Position numbers and translations under genes: made by a program. The notes beneath the pieces are model-generated. The model searched no databases, was not told where the DNA came from, and saw only the letters and a list, made by a program, of their open reading frames with translations. This document shows, in pieces, positions 29,939-38,186 of a stretch of 45,646 bases of DNA (its first letter is position 1; every line of letters starts with the position of its first letter). Origin of the DNA: Alphaproteobacteria bacterium (GTDB lineage: Bacteria; Pseudomonadota; Alphaproteobacteria; SMXQ01); NCBI GenBank assembly GCA_029863585.1, contig JAOTVC010000005.1, positions 1 to 45,646 of the forward strand. Reading direction: 5' to 3'.

Positions 29939-31552
29939 TCAGTTGGCGCAGGTCTTGACCGGTGTTTCCTCCCCGGTGGCGAGCGCGGTCACGTCGCAGA
30001 ACCGGTAGAGCGACCCCTCCGTCGGGAAGATGAAGACGTTGTCGGGCAGCATTTTCATCTTGCTGCCGGTCAGTGCATTGAAGATCAGGCGCCAGTTGTT
30101 GACCGGCGTCAGCGGTGGTTGCCCTGCCCCAACCGGACCATTGGGCAGCCGGATGGCATTGATGATGCCGGTTTTCATGACGATCTGGCGCGGCGTCAGG
30201 GTGGTGAGATCGTAATCCTTCATAGCTTCACGCAGGCTCTTGGGGAACGGGCCCTCATCGGACTGGATGACGAACAGGAGCTGGCGCCCGTTCCGTCCGC
30301 GACGCGCTATCTGGCGGTCGATGACTCTGAGGATCGTGCGGTTGAAGTATTTGAGGTATTCGATATAGGCGGCCTTGAACTGGGGCCATGAGGCGGTGCG
30401 GTCACGAGCGTAGATCACGTAGCGGGGCAGGCAGCGGCCCTCGGCGTCCATCACGATGGGGCTGTGGGGCACCAGGGTATGGGCGAATACGAAGACCGGC
30501 CGGTCTTCGTTGCCGACCTCCGCCAGGCGCTGGAACTTGCGGCGGATGCGCCGGCATTCCATCTTGCCGTCGGTCCCCGCCATCGACCGGACGAGGCGCC
30601 GGACCGGCGTCTTCAGGAACAGGGCGCGTTCGAACTCGGACAGATCGTGCAGGGAATCCGGCGGATAACCTGAATCGTTCACCTCTGCGAAGCGGTTGAC
30701 CCGGGTCGGCTCCCACCAGTTGCCGTAATTGTGGAACCGGTAGCCGAGCCGGCGCAGCCGGTCCTGTACGATATTGTCTTCCATCACCTCGAAGATCGGC
30801 CGCTTATCCGGCGTGTCCGGGCCGTAGGCGGCCGTGAAATTTCCGAGATAGCCGCCGTTGAGGGTCGAGGCCAGGGACAGGAAGGTCTTGGGATAGTTGG
30901 CGCGCGCATTTTCGGATACCAGGAACCCCCGCCGGCGCAGGGCGGCATAAAATGCGCGGTTGTCGAAATTGAACTCCCCGGCCAGCGTCGGCCCGCTGGG
31001 ATAGCGGTCGGGCACCACGTAGATGATATCGGGCAGTTCCGCCGCCCCGCCCCCATGCCGTGCGACGGCGGCCAGGGTCTGACGCTGAAAATCCTCGTCC
31101 ACCGCCGGCGGCGGCGCATAGAAAGCCGTCGGCGCCGTGCGTACCAGGACCGAGACCAGCACGGCGGCCCCGGCGGTCAGGGTGTAAACCGCGGCCCGCG
31201 TGGCATCGACCCGGCGCAGCACCACATGGAAGGCCAGCGGGCAAGAAACCACGACGAGGCCGGCCAGAAGCTCCTCCGAGCCGATGGCCGCGAACAGGCC
31301 CTGGAGATCATGGAACGAAAAGAACGCGTAGAGGGCGGCGGGGACCAGTCGCCCCGCCGTCGGCCACAGCGCCATCAGGGCGAGGGTCAGCGCGACGGCG
31401 GCGGTGCCGAGGACGGCCAGGGGGCGGACGACGTCGGCCACCCGGACACTGTCCAGGTTGCCGTGCATCAGGCCGAGGACGACGGCCAGCACCACGCACA
31501 ACGAGGCCGCCGCCCAAAGAAGCGATTCCGGTAATTTCGCGCGCGCCCTCAA
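29939..31552 (-). CDS. Membrane-anchored sulfatase/alkaline-phosphatase-fold protein
   Basis: About 537 residues: several N-terminal membrane segments (roughly the first 160 residues), then an outward-facing alkaline-phosphatase-superfamily domain. PDIIYVVPDRYPSG opens the domain, ANYPKTFLSLASTLN carries the probable Thr nucleophile, and FAHTLVPHSPIVMD and IQSDEGPFP follow. These resemble membrane proteins distantly related to phosphoglycerol or phosphoethanolamine transferases; the metal motif reads SDEG in place of SDHG. No ATG fits the N-terminus: the ORF-track start is a TTG at 31681, but the TTG at 31552 has GGGAGG 5 nt upstream, so I use it. A CtrA-like box lies upstream. Function is probably envelope modification; donor and acceptor unknown. 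Confidence 0.72.
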   Translation of the reverse strand: MRARAKLPESLLWAAASLCVVLAVVLGLMHGNLDSVRVADVVRPLAVLGTAAVALTLALMALWPTAGRLVPAALYAFFSFHDLQGLFAAIGSEELLAGLVVVSCPLAFHVVLRRVDATRAAVYTLTAGAAVLVSVLVRTAPTAFYAPPPAVDEDFQRQTLAAVARHGGGAAELPDIIYVVPDRYPSGPTLAGEFNFDNRAFYAALRRRGFLVSENARANYPKTFLSLASTLNGGYLGNFTAAYGPDTPDKRPIFEVMEDNIVQDRLRRLGYRFHNYGNWWEPTRVNRFAEVNDSGYPPDSLHDLSEFERALFLKTPVRRLVRSMAGTDGKMECRRIRRKFQRLAEVGNEDRPVFVFAHTLVPHSPIVMDAEGRCLPRYVIYARDRTASWPQFKAAYIEYLKYFNRTILRVIDRQIARRGRNGRQLLFVIQSDEGPFPKSLREAMKDYDLTTLTPRQIVMKTGIINAIRLPNGPVGAGQPPLTPVNNWRLIFNALTGSKMKMLPDNVFIFPTEGSLYRFCDVTALATGEETPVKTCAN

Positions 31553-31681
31553 TCCAGCCTCCCGACGGCTTTCGGCGCGGCCTGCTGATCCCGGCCGCAC
31601 GCGGCTACTGCTCCGGCATTTCCCCTTTATTGCCGCTTGAAAACAGGCACCGACCCTCCCATGGGTCCAGGCCGGCTTCAA

Positions 31682-31704
31682 TTAAAAAAGTGTTAAATGG
31701 TTAA
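31682..31704. promoter_or_regulatory. CtrA-like box (TTAA-N7-TTAA plus half-site)
   Basis: TTAA (31682-31685) and TTAA (31693-31696) are separated by exactly 7 nt, the spacing of the CtrA recognition sequence. ATGGTTAA, complement of the TTAACCAT half-site, abuts it at 31697-31704. It lies between the sulfatase-fold gene (minus) and the SDR gene (plus), about 130 nt and 150 nt from their starts. CtrA binding is inferred from the motif only. Confidence 0.5.
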
Positions 31705-31799
31705 GGATGGGATCGGCACCCATCGTCGGGCCCGCGGATCACCGAACAGCCCGGGTGCCAAGGCGCGCGGAAGCGGGCATACTGAAGCGATAAAGGAGC

Positions 31800-31839
31800 C
31801 CCGGGCACAACCGGACCCGGGCACAACCGAACCCGGACA
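31800..31839 (+). repeat. 16-bp tandem repeat in the SDR leader
   Basis: CCCGGGCACAACCGGA is followed directly by CCCGGGCACAACCGAA and a partial third copy CCCGGACA, giving 2.5 units. It ends 18 nt before the SDR ATG, close to the GGGGAGG ribosome-binding site. Copy-number changes could alter the leader; the 16-nt unit is untranslated in the chosen gene model. Confidence 0.7.
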
Positions 31840-31857
31840 GTGGCGGGGAGGACGTCG

Positions 31858-32637
31858 ATGGATCTCAACATTCAGGGGCGCACGGCGCTTATCACCGGCG
31901 CATCCAGGGGCATCGGGCGGGCCATCGCCCGGGCGCTGGGCGCGGAGGGCTGCGACCTCCATCTCGCCGCCCGCAGCGAAGAAGGTTTGCGCGCCGTCGC
32001 CGATGAGGTCGCCCAGGCCCATGGCGTGAAGGCGACGATCCACGCTTGCGACCTGTCCGGGCCAGAGGCGGTGGCGGCGCTGGGGGCCGAATGCGCCGAA
32101 GTCGATATCCTGATCAACAATGCCGGCGACATCCCCTCCGGCACCCTGACCGGGATCGACAGCGCGACCTGGCGGCAATGCTGGAACCTCAAGGTGTTCG
32201 GCTACGTGGAGCTGACCCGCGCCATCCTGCCCCGCATGGAGGCGCGCGGCAGCGGCGTCGTCGTCAACGTCGTCGGCGCCGCCGGCGAATCCCCCAATCC
32301 CAACTACATCGCGGGCTGCATGGGCAACGCCGCGCTGATGATGTTCACCCGCTGCCTCGGCGGCGACAGCATCCGCCACGGGGTGCGGGTGGTCGGCGTC
32401 AATCCAGGCGCCACCTTGTCGGACCGCCACCTCGCTCATGTCAAGGAACGGGCCGAGCGGCGCCTCGGCGATCCCGAGCGCTGGCCCGAGCTGGAAGCGA
32501 AGAACCCGTCGGGCCGCACCTCCCGGGTCGAGGAGATCGCCGACGCGGTCGCCTTCCTGGCCTCCGACCGGGCGTCGCACATCGCCGGCGAAATCCTGCG
32601 CATCGACGGCGGCGTGCACAGCCATTACTGGCGATAA
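31858..32637 (+). CDS. Short-chain dehydrogenase/reductase with atypical active site
   Basis: A 259-residue Rossmann-fold SDR. The cofactor loop TGASRGIG (13-20), NNAGD (87-91) and the active-site Asn in WNLKVFG (about 110) are present, and the C-terminal GEILRIDGG is usual. The catalytic block reads NYIAGCMGNAALMMFTR: Tyr150 is kept, but the Lys four residues later is Cys154, and no Ser sits at the usual place about 13 residues before the Tyr. I recall related SDRs with the same YxxGxxGNAAL pattern, so this looks like a subfamily trait and not decay. It may use different catalytic groups or not be a classical dehydrogenase. The ATG at 31858 has GGGGAGG upstream. Monocistronic; convergent with the TRAP operon. 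Confidence 0.88.
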   Translation: MDLNIQGRTALITGASRGIGRAIARALGAEGCDLHLAARSEEGLRAVADEVAQAHGVKATIHACDLSGPEAVAALGAECAEVDILINNAGDIPSGTLTGIDSATWRQCWNLKVFGYVELTRAILPRMEARGSGVVVNVVGAAGESPNPNYIAGCMGNAALMMFTRCLGGDSIRHGVRVVGVNPGATLSDRHLAHVKERAERRLGDPERWPELEAKNPSGRTSRVEEIADAVAFLASDRASHIAGEILRIDGGVHSHYWR

Positions 32638-32705
32638 AGCACGCGTTCCCGATCAAAAAGGATATCGGAGCCGGGCCCGCGCCAAGGGCCGCGGCCGCGG
32701 CAACC

Positions 32706-34523
32706 CTATTGGCCGCCGGCGAAGATCAGGCTGAGCCCGGGCACGTAGGTCACCAGCAGGACGACCAGGACCAGCACGGCGAAGACCGGCAACACCGCGC
32801 GGCAGACCTCGGCGAAGGGGCGTTCGAACCGGAAGGCGGCGAGGAACAGGTTCATGCCCACCGGCGGCGTCAGGTAGCCGAGCTGCAGGTTCACCAGGAA
32901 GATCATGCCGAGATGCAGCGGATGGATGCCGAACACCGCGGCGATCGGCAGCAGCAGCGGCACCACCACGACGGTGGCGGAATAGATATCCATCAGGCAG
33001 CCGACGGCGAGCAGGAACAGGTTGAGCGCCAGCAAGAACACGAAGCGCGAGGTCACATTGGCCTCCACCCAAGCCGCGGCATGGGCCGGCACCTCGGCAT
33101 CGACCAGGTAGTTGGTCAAACCAAGGGCAACGCCGAGGATGGCGAAGACACCGCCGATCAGGGTGCTGCTCTTGAGGAAAATCTCCGGCAGGTCGCGGCC
33201 GGGGTTGATCTCTCGGTGAATCAGGGTCTGGGTGCAGAATACATAGAAGGCGGTGCAGGCCGCCGCCTCCATCAGCGTCATGTAGCCGCCGAAAATGCCG
33301 CCGATGGCAACCAGCGGCATGCCGATCTCCCATTTCGCGCGCCAGGTCGCCCCCAGCGCCGCGCGCCATTCGAACGGCGGACGTGCCGCCTTGGCCCGGA
33401 TTCCGGTCACCATGCCGTAGGCGCAGACCGCGACGACCAGGATCAGGCCCGGGACCAATCCAGCCAGGAACAGGTCGGGGATCGGCACCCGGGCGACCAC
33501 GGCGTAGAGGATGACGGCCAGGCTCGGCGGGAACAGCAGGCCGATGGAGCCCGACGACGTCACCAGGCCGAGGGAAAACCGCTCGCCATAGCCGCTCTTC
33601 ACCAGCATCGGCAGCAGCAGCCCACCCAAGGCCAGGATGGTCACCCCGGACGCCCCGGTGAAGGTGGAAAAGAACGCACAGGACAGGATTACCACGATGG
33701 CGAGCCCCCCCGGCGCCCAGCCGAACCAGGCCTGGAACAGGTCCATCAGCCGCTCCCCGGCCCGCCCCGCCGCCAGCAACAGCCCGGCGAGCACGAACAA
33801 CGGGATGGTGGGGATGGCCGGCGAAACGACGATGCGATAGGCCTCCACCGGGATGGCGGCCACCGGCACGGCGGCGCCGGTGAACAGCACCAGGGCCACG
33901 CCGCCCAGGATGATGAAGATGGGCAATCCGGCGGCGGCGCCCAGCAGCAGCAGGACAATGGCCGGCCAGATCAGGGTTTCGGCGACCTCCGGGGGGACCA
34001 GGAAGAACGCCAGCGCGATCCCGCCTCCGGCCGCAAGCGCCGCTGCCTTGTCGGCGACCGCCCCCGCCGCCAGGGCGAAGCGCGCCGCCAGCACCACGAA
34101 GGCGACGGGCAGGATGGCGATGAACACATAAGGCGGCAGCCAGCCGCCGATGCGCGTGGGCGAATCGAATTCGGTTTCGAGAAATTCGTAAGAGGCCCAG
34201 GCCAGACCAAGACTGACCGCAACCGACAGCGCCGCCACGGCGAGGCCGGGCCAACGGCCGCCCAGCCACCCGGAAAGCCGCTCACCGGTCGCGAGCCGCA
34301 AGTGGCCGCCGTCCCGGGCGGCGATCATGGCGCCGATGAACCCCGCCCAAAGCGTCAGGTTCTGCACCACGGTCGTCCCGCCGGGAATGCTCGTCTGAAA
34401 CGCCCAGCGCAGCGCCAGGTCGGCCACCAGGATCCCCACCATGAGGATCAGGACGGCGGCACTGACCGCGTTCTCCCAACGGTGGCGATGAGAGCGGGGT
34501 GGGGCTGCCTCCAAGACCGTCAT
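32706..34523 (-). CDS. dctQM: TRAP transporter fused permease (DctQ-DctM)
   Basis: A 605-residue inner-membrane protein. Residues about 1-160 form the small four-helix DctQ-like part (LTLWAGFIGAMIAARDGGHL is its typical segment). The rest is the large DctM permease, with GLPIFIILGGVALVLF, FSTFTGASGVTILALGGLLLPML, GSIGLLFPPSLAVILYAV and LGYLTPPVGMNLFLAAFRF. It uses ion gradients to import the ligand delivered by DctP, usually a carboxylate. It begins 7 nt after the DctP stop, so it is co-translated. Fusion of Q and M is a known variant. The operon order TatT-DctP-DctQM makes a complete TRAP system. Confidence 0.95.
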   Translation of the reverse strand: MTVLEAAPPRSHRHRWENAVSAAVLILMVGILVADLALRWAFQTSIPGGTTVVQNLTLWAGFIGAMIAARDGGHLRLATGERLSGWLGGRWPGLAVAALSVAVSLGLAWASYEFLETEFDSPTRIGGWLPPYVFIAILPVAFVVLAARFALAAGAVADKAAALAAGGGIALAFFLVPPEVAETLIWPAIVLLLLGAAAGLPIFIILGGVALVLFTGAAVPVAAIPVEAYRIVVSPAIPTIPLFVLAGLLLAAGRAGERLMDLFQAWFGWAPGGLAIVVILSCAFFSTFTGASGVTILALGGLLLPMLVKSGYGERFSLGLVTSSGSIGLLFPPSLAVILYAVVARVPIPDLFLAGLVPGLILVVAVCAYGMVTGIRAKAARPPFEWRAALGATWRAKWEIGMPLVAIGGIFGGYMTLMEAAACTAFYVFCTQTLIHREINPGRDLPEIFLKSSTLIGGVFAILGVALGLTNYLVDAEVPAHAAAWVEANVTSRFVFLLALNLFLLAVGCLMDIYSATVVVVPLLLPIAAVFGIHPLHLGMIFLVNLQLGYLTPPVGMNLFLAAFRFERPFAEVCRAVLPVFAVLVLVVLLVTYVPGLSLIFAGGQ

Positions 34524-34530
34524 CAGGCGG

Positions 34531-35535
34531 TCACTTGCCGCCCGATTTGCGGTAGGCGTCCGTCAACCGCTGGACCTCGTCGACGATCGCCTTGGGCACG
34601 ACCGTGCCGACCAGCCGAGGATAGCCCTGGCGGGCGCCTTGGGCCCATTTCGCCTTGACCGCGTCGGGCACCGCATGAACCTTGAGGGCATGCTTTTTCA
34701 TCACCGCGATGGCCTCGCCGTCCAGCTTGCGGATTTCCGGCTGCAGCCGCGCGCCCATATCGGCGGCCGCCTGCAACAGTTTCGCCCGGTCCCCCTTGGG
34801 CACCCGCGACCACCCGCGCGTGCTGATCACCGTCGCCCCCACCAGGGGCGCCCATTTCATATCCGTCATGTTCTGCGCCAAGCCGAACCACTGGTTAGCC
34901 AGGGCCGCCAGCGGCGTGGTCGGCACCGCGTTGATCAGGCCCGATGACAGGCCAGTATGAATCTCGGTTGCCGGCAGGGGAACCGGGTTGTAGCCGGACG
35001 CCCGCCAGGCCTCGACATAGGCGCTGTCGCCGACCCAGGTGAACAGCTTGAGCGGTTTCAAATCGTCGGGCGCCACCACCGGTTTCTGGGTAAAGAAATA
35101 GATCCACCCGGCATCCACCCAATTCAGGACCCGCGTCCCCTTGGCCTCGAGCGCGCCTTCCAGCTTGCCACGCAGCTTGCCGCGGACATGGTCGAGCTCC
35201 GCGTCCGATTCGAACATCATGGGCATTTGCAGGGCCTGGACCTCCTGGGCGATCCGGGCCAGGCCGGCCCCGGTCAGCGCCGCGGCATGCAACTGGCCGA
35301 TCCGCATCTTGCGGACCATGTCCGGCTCGTCGCCGGCAATGCCGCCGGGATAGATGCGGAGCTTCACCCTGCCGCCCGACAGCTTGGCCCATTTCGCGGC
35401 CAGGTCCTCGAGCGCCTTATGCCAGGGCGATCCCTTGGGCGCCAGGGTGCCGAGCTTGAGGGTGGCGGCATTTGCCGGAACCGCGAAAAAGACAGCCGCG
35501 GCGACGACCAAGGCCTTGATGAGGGACAATTTCAT
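34531..35535 (-). CDS. dctP: TRAP transporter periplasmic binding protein (DctP/TatP-like)
   Basis: A 334-residue secreted binding protein for the TRAP permease. Signal peptide residues about 1-23 (MKLSLIKALVVAAAVFFAVPANA). The mature protein opens LKLGTLAPKGSPWHKALEDLAAKW and continues with SGGRVKLRIYPGG and LPATEIHTGLSSGLINAVPTTP, standard DctP landmarks. The usual ligand-anchoring Arg after the R-I-Y-P-G strand is not obvious, as in the TatP branch, which may bind hydrophobic ligands, so a simple dicarboxylate is not assured. Its ATG overlaps the TatT stop (ATGA) and its stop lies 7 nt before dctQM. Confidence 0.93.
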   Translation of the reverse strand: MKLSLIKALVVAAAVFFAVPANAATLKLGTLAPKGSPWHKALEDLAAKWAKLSGGRVKLRIYPGGIAGDEPDMVRKMRIGQLHAAALTGAGLARIAQEVQALQMPMMFESDAELDHVRGKLRGKLEGALEAKGTRVLNWVDAGWIYFFTQKPVVAPDDLKPLKLFTWVGDSAYVEAWRASGYNPVPLPATEIHTGLSSGLINAVPTTPLAALANQWFGLAQNMTDMKWAPLVGATVISTRGWSRVPKGDRAKLLQAAADMGARLQPEIRKLDGEAIAVMKKHALKVHAVPDAVKAKWAQGARQGYPRLVGTVVPKAIVDEVQRLTDAYRKSGGK

Positions 35536-36527
35536 TGAGGCGACTCCGCGACATTGGCATCGACGAACAGGTCGGGAATGCGGCGCTCCAGCCAGCGCGC
35601 CCTTTGGCGGGCCAGCACGTTGGAAAGGCGCAGCGGCTTGTAGGCATTCACATCCTGGGCCTTGGCCTTGGCGATCAGCGCCTTGAACTCGGCAAGCTTC
35701 TGCTCCGGCACCGACACCGCCTCGGCCAGGTTGACATGGATCGAGGCGCGGCGTCCCTTGGCGAACGCCCGCGCTTTTTCGTAATGGGCCCGGGCCTTTT
35801 GCTTGGACCCGCCGGGACGCCCGGCCTCGTAACTGACGAAGAAATCATGGGCGGCGCCGTCTTCGAACCCTTCATCCAGGGCCAGAACGCGCGCGACCAG
35901 GGCGCCGGCCAGCGGCAGCTCGGCCATCAGGTTGAGATCGTCCTTGCGCGCGCTCAACGCGCCTGCCCAGGCCGCCCCGGTCCAATAGAGCAGCGCCACG
36001 TCGTCGCGCGTCGTCTGGGCCAGCGCCTTGGCCCGGTCGGTCCGCAAGAGTGCCGCGAATCCGGAATGGGCCGCCTCGAGGCCGCGCAAGCCGTAATCCC
36101 TGCCGCGCAGGTAGAGCTTGCGCGCCCGCGCCCGCATCTTTCGGGCCTCATTTAGCCGCGCTTCGCCGAGCTCATCGGCCTCGCGCTGCAGCAGATAGGC
36201 ATAGACCGTGAACCCGCGCGCCGAGGCCAAAAGAAGGCCGGGATGCTGGGGCGAGACCTCCAGCATGCCCTCATAGGTCTTGAGGCCGAAGGGCAGCGCC
36301 TCGCGGATCAGCTCCGGGTCGTCGTCGCCGGTGAAGGCGGTGCCGTCGCCGGTCATGGCATCGCCCACCACGTCGACGGCGAGCTTCTGCACGGAACAGC
36401 CGCCGAGCGTCACGGCCAGAATCACAACAACAGCCGCCCAGCGGCGGGAAATCGCGTTACCAATCCCGCCGCCGTTCTTGGAGGCCATCCCCTTGCCAAA
36501 AAAGAACGGCCAGTAATGTACGCTCAT
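35532..36527 (-). CDS. tatT: TatT-type TRAP-associated lipoprotein
   Basis: A 331-residue predicted lipoprotein of the TRAP transporter TatT component family. A hydrophobic segment ends in the lipobox LGGCS, so the Cys would be lipidated. The rest is helical with TPR-like character (ARGFTVYAYLLQREADELGEARLNEARKMRARARKLYLRGRDYGLRG, ARAHYEKARAFAKGRRASIHVNLAEA; quoted blocks are consecutive helices). In Treponema the homologous trimer docks TatP and is proposed to pass hydrophobic ligands. I start at 36527, where AGAGG is 6 nt upstream; 36488 is also possible. It overlaps dctP by ATGA, supporting a TRAP-TAP complex. Confidence 0.85.
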   Translation of the reverse strand: MSVHYWPFFFGKGMASKNGGGIGNAISRRWAAVVVILAVTLGGCSVQKLAVDVVGDAMTGDGTAFTGDDDPELIREALPFGLKTYEGMLEVSPQHPGLLLASARGFTVYAYLLQREADELGEARLNEARKMRARARKLYLRGRDYGLRGLEAAHSGFAALLRTDRAKALAQTTRDDVALLYWTGAAWAGALSARKDDLNLMAELPLAGALVARVLALDEGFEDGAAHDFFVSYEAGRPGGSKQKARAHYEKARAFAKGRRASIHVNLAEAVSVPEQKLAEFKALIAKAKAQDVNAYKPLRLSNVLARQRARWLERRIPDLFVDANVAESPQ

Positions 36528-36687
36528 CATCGTCCTCTTTTCATTCCCCCTCGGGGACGCCGCCGCATCCGGCCGCTTCCGACGAAACCAACGCCTGGAG
36601 CCCCAGGGATGCCGCACGTCAATACTTGGTCTACCCCCGACAGGGCAACATTTCCGTTCATCCGATGCAAGGTTTGGCCCCCGGATG

Positions 36688-37806
36688 TTATGCGCCGGGA
36701 ACGTTTCGTCCAATCCAGGAATGGATCAGCGCGGCAATCTCGTCGCTGTTCTTCTCCAGCATCATCATGTGGCCGTTGCCGTGAATGCCCTTATCGGCCA
36801 AACCGACATATTCCGCCGCCACCCCCGCCTGACGCAGGAATCTCGCGGTGTTGGGGTCATAGGCGCTGTGGAACGAGGCTTCCGCCGAAACCACGGCGAC
36901 CGGCAGGCCGGCCAGGTTGGCGAGCTTTCTTGCGGGCTCCGCCTGCAACCAGCAGCGCGCGAGACCCGGGGCATCGGCCTCTTCAGCCAGCACGAAATCC
37001 AGCTCTGCCGGATCCGAGACCGGCGGATCATAGGTCAGCGGAATACTGGCAAGCCCCCAGGCCCGGGCGACGCCCGAATATTCGAACCAGTCGGGCGGAC
37101 CGATGGGCTCGATGAACCCGACCGCGCAGCCCGGCTCCACGGCGATGATGGCCTTGACCAGGCTGGGCCGGGAATCCGCAATCAGCCATCCGAAGGTGCC
37201 GGACTGGGAATGGGTCATCAGGATGGCCGGTCCGATCTCATCCAACAATGCCGCGCCGGCGGACTGGTTGTCATGCTGGATGATGTCGCGGTCCACCAGG
37301 TTGTTGAGCTGGGAGGCATAGAAGGCATCGAAAACCGGGTCCCCCGGTTCGCCGGTGCCGGGCCATTGGCTGTGACGCTCGGCATGGGGATAGAGATTGT
37401 GGCGCGCCGGCGCCGTGAAGGTGCGCGAGACCGCCTCCGCCGTCGCCCCCCGCAGGGTGCCCTGGATTTCGGGATGGTGGGCGGAACGCCCGCGGCCCGG
37501 CTGTTCCATCACGTAGACCGCGTAGCCTTCGCGCAGGAAGAACTGGGCCCAGCCGTCGCGCCCGTCCGGCGTTTGCGTGAAGCAGGTGCCGCTCTGGCAA
37601 CCGCCAGGGATCATGACGATGGGAAGCTCATGGCGCCGACGCGCCGGGACCTGGTATTCGACATAGGCTTGGCCGGCCATGACGTGGCCTTGACCGCCGC
37701 CGTCCTGCGCCACCTCGTGATAGCGGCCGCCGACATAAAGGCACCCCTGCTTGGCGATGGCGAGGTCGCCGCTCCAGGCACCTGACGGGCCGGTATTGTC
37801 GGTCAT
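36688..37806 (-). CDS. Alpha/beta-hydrolase family protein
   Basis: A 372-residue alpha/beta hydrolase, probably an esterase. The oxyanion region reads PIVMIPGGCQSGTCF, the nucleophile elbow LMTHSQSGTFGW carries the Ser, and the closing GIHGNGHMMMLEKNSDEIA carries the likely catalytic His. There is no clear signal peptide. The ORF track starts at 37905; I start at 37806, where GGGAGA is about 8 nt upstream and the protein start MTDNTG follows. It precedes the TRAP operon on the same strand with a 160-nt gap, which is long enough for a separate promoter. It might hydrolyse an ester related to the TRAP ligand, but that is guesswork. Confidence 0.87.
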   Translation of the reverse strand: MTDNTGPSGAWSGDLAIAKQGCLYVGGRYHEVAQDGGGQGHVMAGQAYVEYQVPARRRHELPIVMIPGGCQSGTCFTQTPDGRDGWAQFFLREGYAVYVMEQPGRGRSAHHPEIQGTLRGATAEAVSRTFTAPARHNLYPHAERHSQWPGTGEPGDPVFDAFYASQLNNLVDRDIIQHDNQSAGAALLDEIGPAILMTHSQSGTFGWLIADSRPSLVKAIIAVEPGCAVGFIEPIGPPDWFEYSGVARAWGLASIPLTYDPPVSDPAELDFVLAEEADAPGLARCWLQAEPARKLANLAGLPVAVVSAEASFHSAYDPNTARFLRQAGVAAEYVGLADKGIHGNGHMMMLEKNSDEIAALIHSWIGRNVPGA

Positions 37807-37928
37807 CTTGCGATTCTCCCGCCGCCTCGGTTGCGATCCGGCGCGCCGGACCACGGAAACAGTCTGGCAGACCCGCGCGCGCCTGTCTTCCCCGGAACGG
37901 CGCAACGGACGGCGATGCGTCAGTCAGT

Positions 37929-37945
37929 CAAATGTGAGCCATTTG
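37929..37945. promoter_or_regulatory. Palindrome CAAATG-N5-CATTTG in a divergent promoter region
   Basis: A perfect 6-5-6 inverted repeat lies in the 380-nt gap between the alpha/beta hydrolase (minus) and the desaturase-like gene (plus). A further copy of ACATTTG is at about 37973. The same gap also carries TGTCCCC and GGGGACA arms about 30 nt apart (near 38004-38047). Otherwise I see no gene here. An operator role is inferred. Confidence 0.4.
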
Positions 37946-38186
37946 GCGGGAGTGTTTCCTGGCATCGGCGGCGACATTTGTGTTTAATGGCGCGCCGTTC
38001 GTGCTGTCCCCACGCCCCTGGCCGCAGGCAGCGGCGGCGGAGGGGACAAGACATCACTCGATTGTGGCGGTCCGCGCCACCGATGGGGGTTTCAGCGCCG
38101 TCCATGACCGATTTGATTCACAAGATGAAAGCACCGCCCGTCCGATTCGGGGCGGCGTGCCACCGCGCCGGCGGGAGGGCCCGGGC

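Noticed and set aside
32046-34658. Plus-strand ORF of 870 codons across the SDR end and the TRAP permease
   Set aside because: Very rich in Gln, Arg, Gly and His, typical of a frame opposite a membrane protein; it overlaps two well-supported genes.
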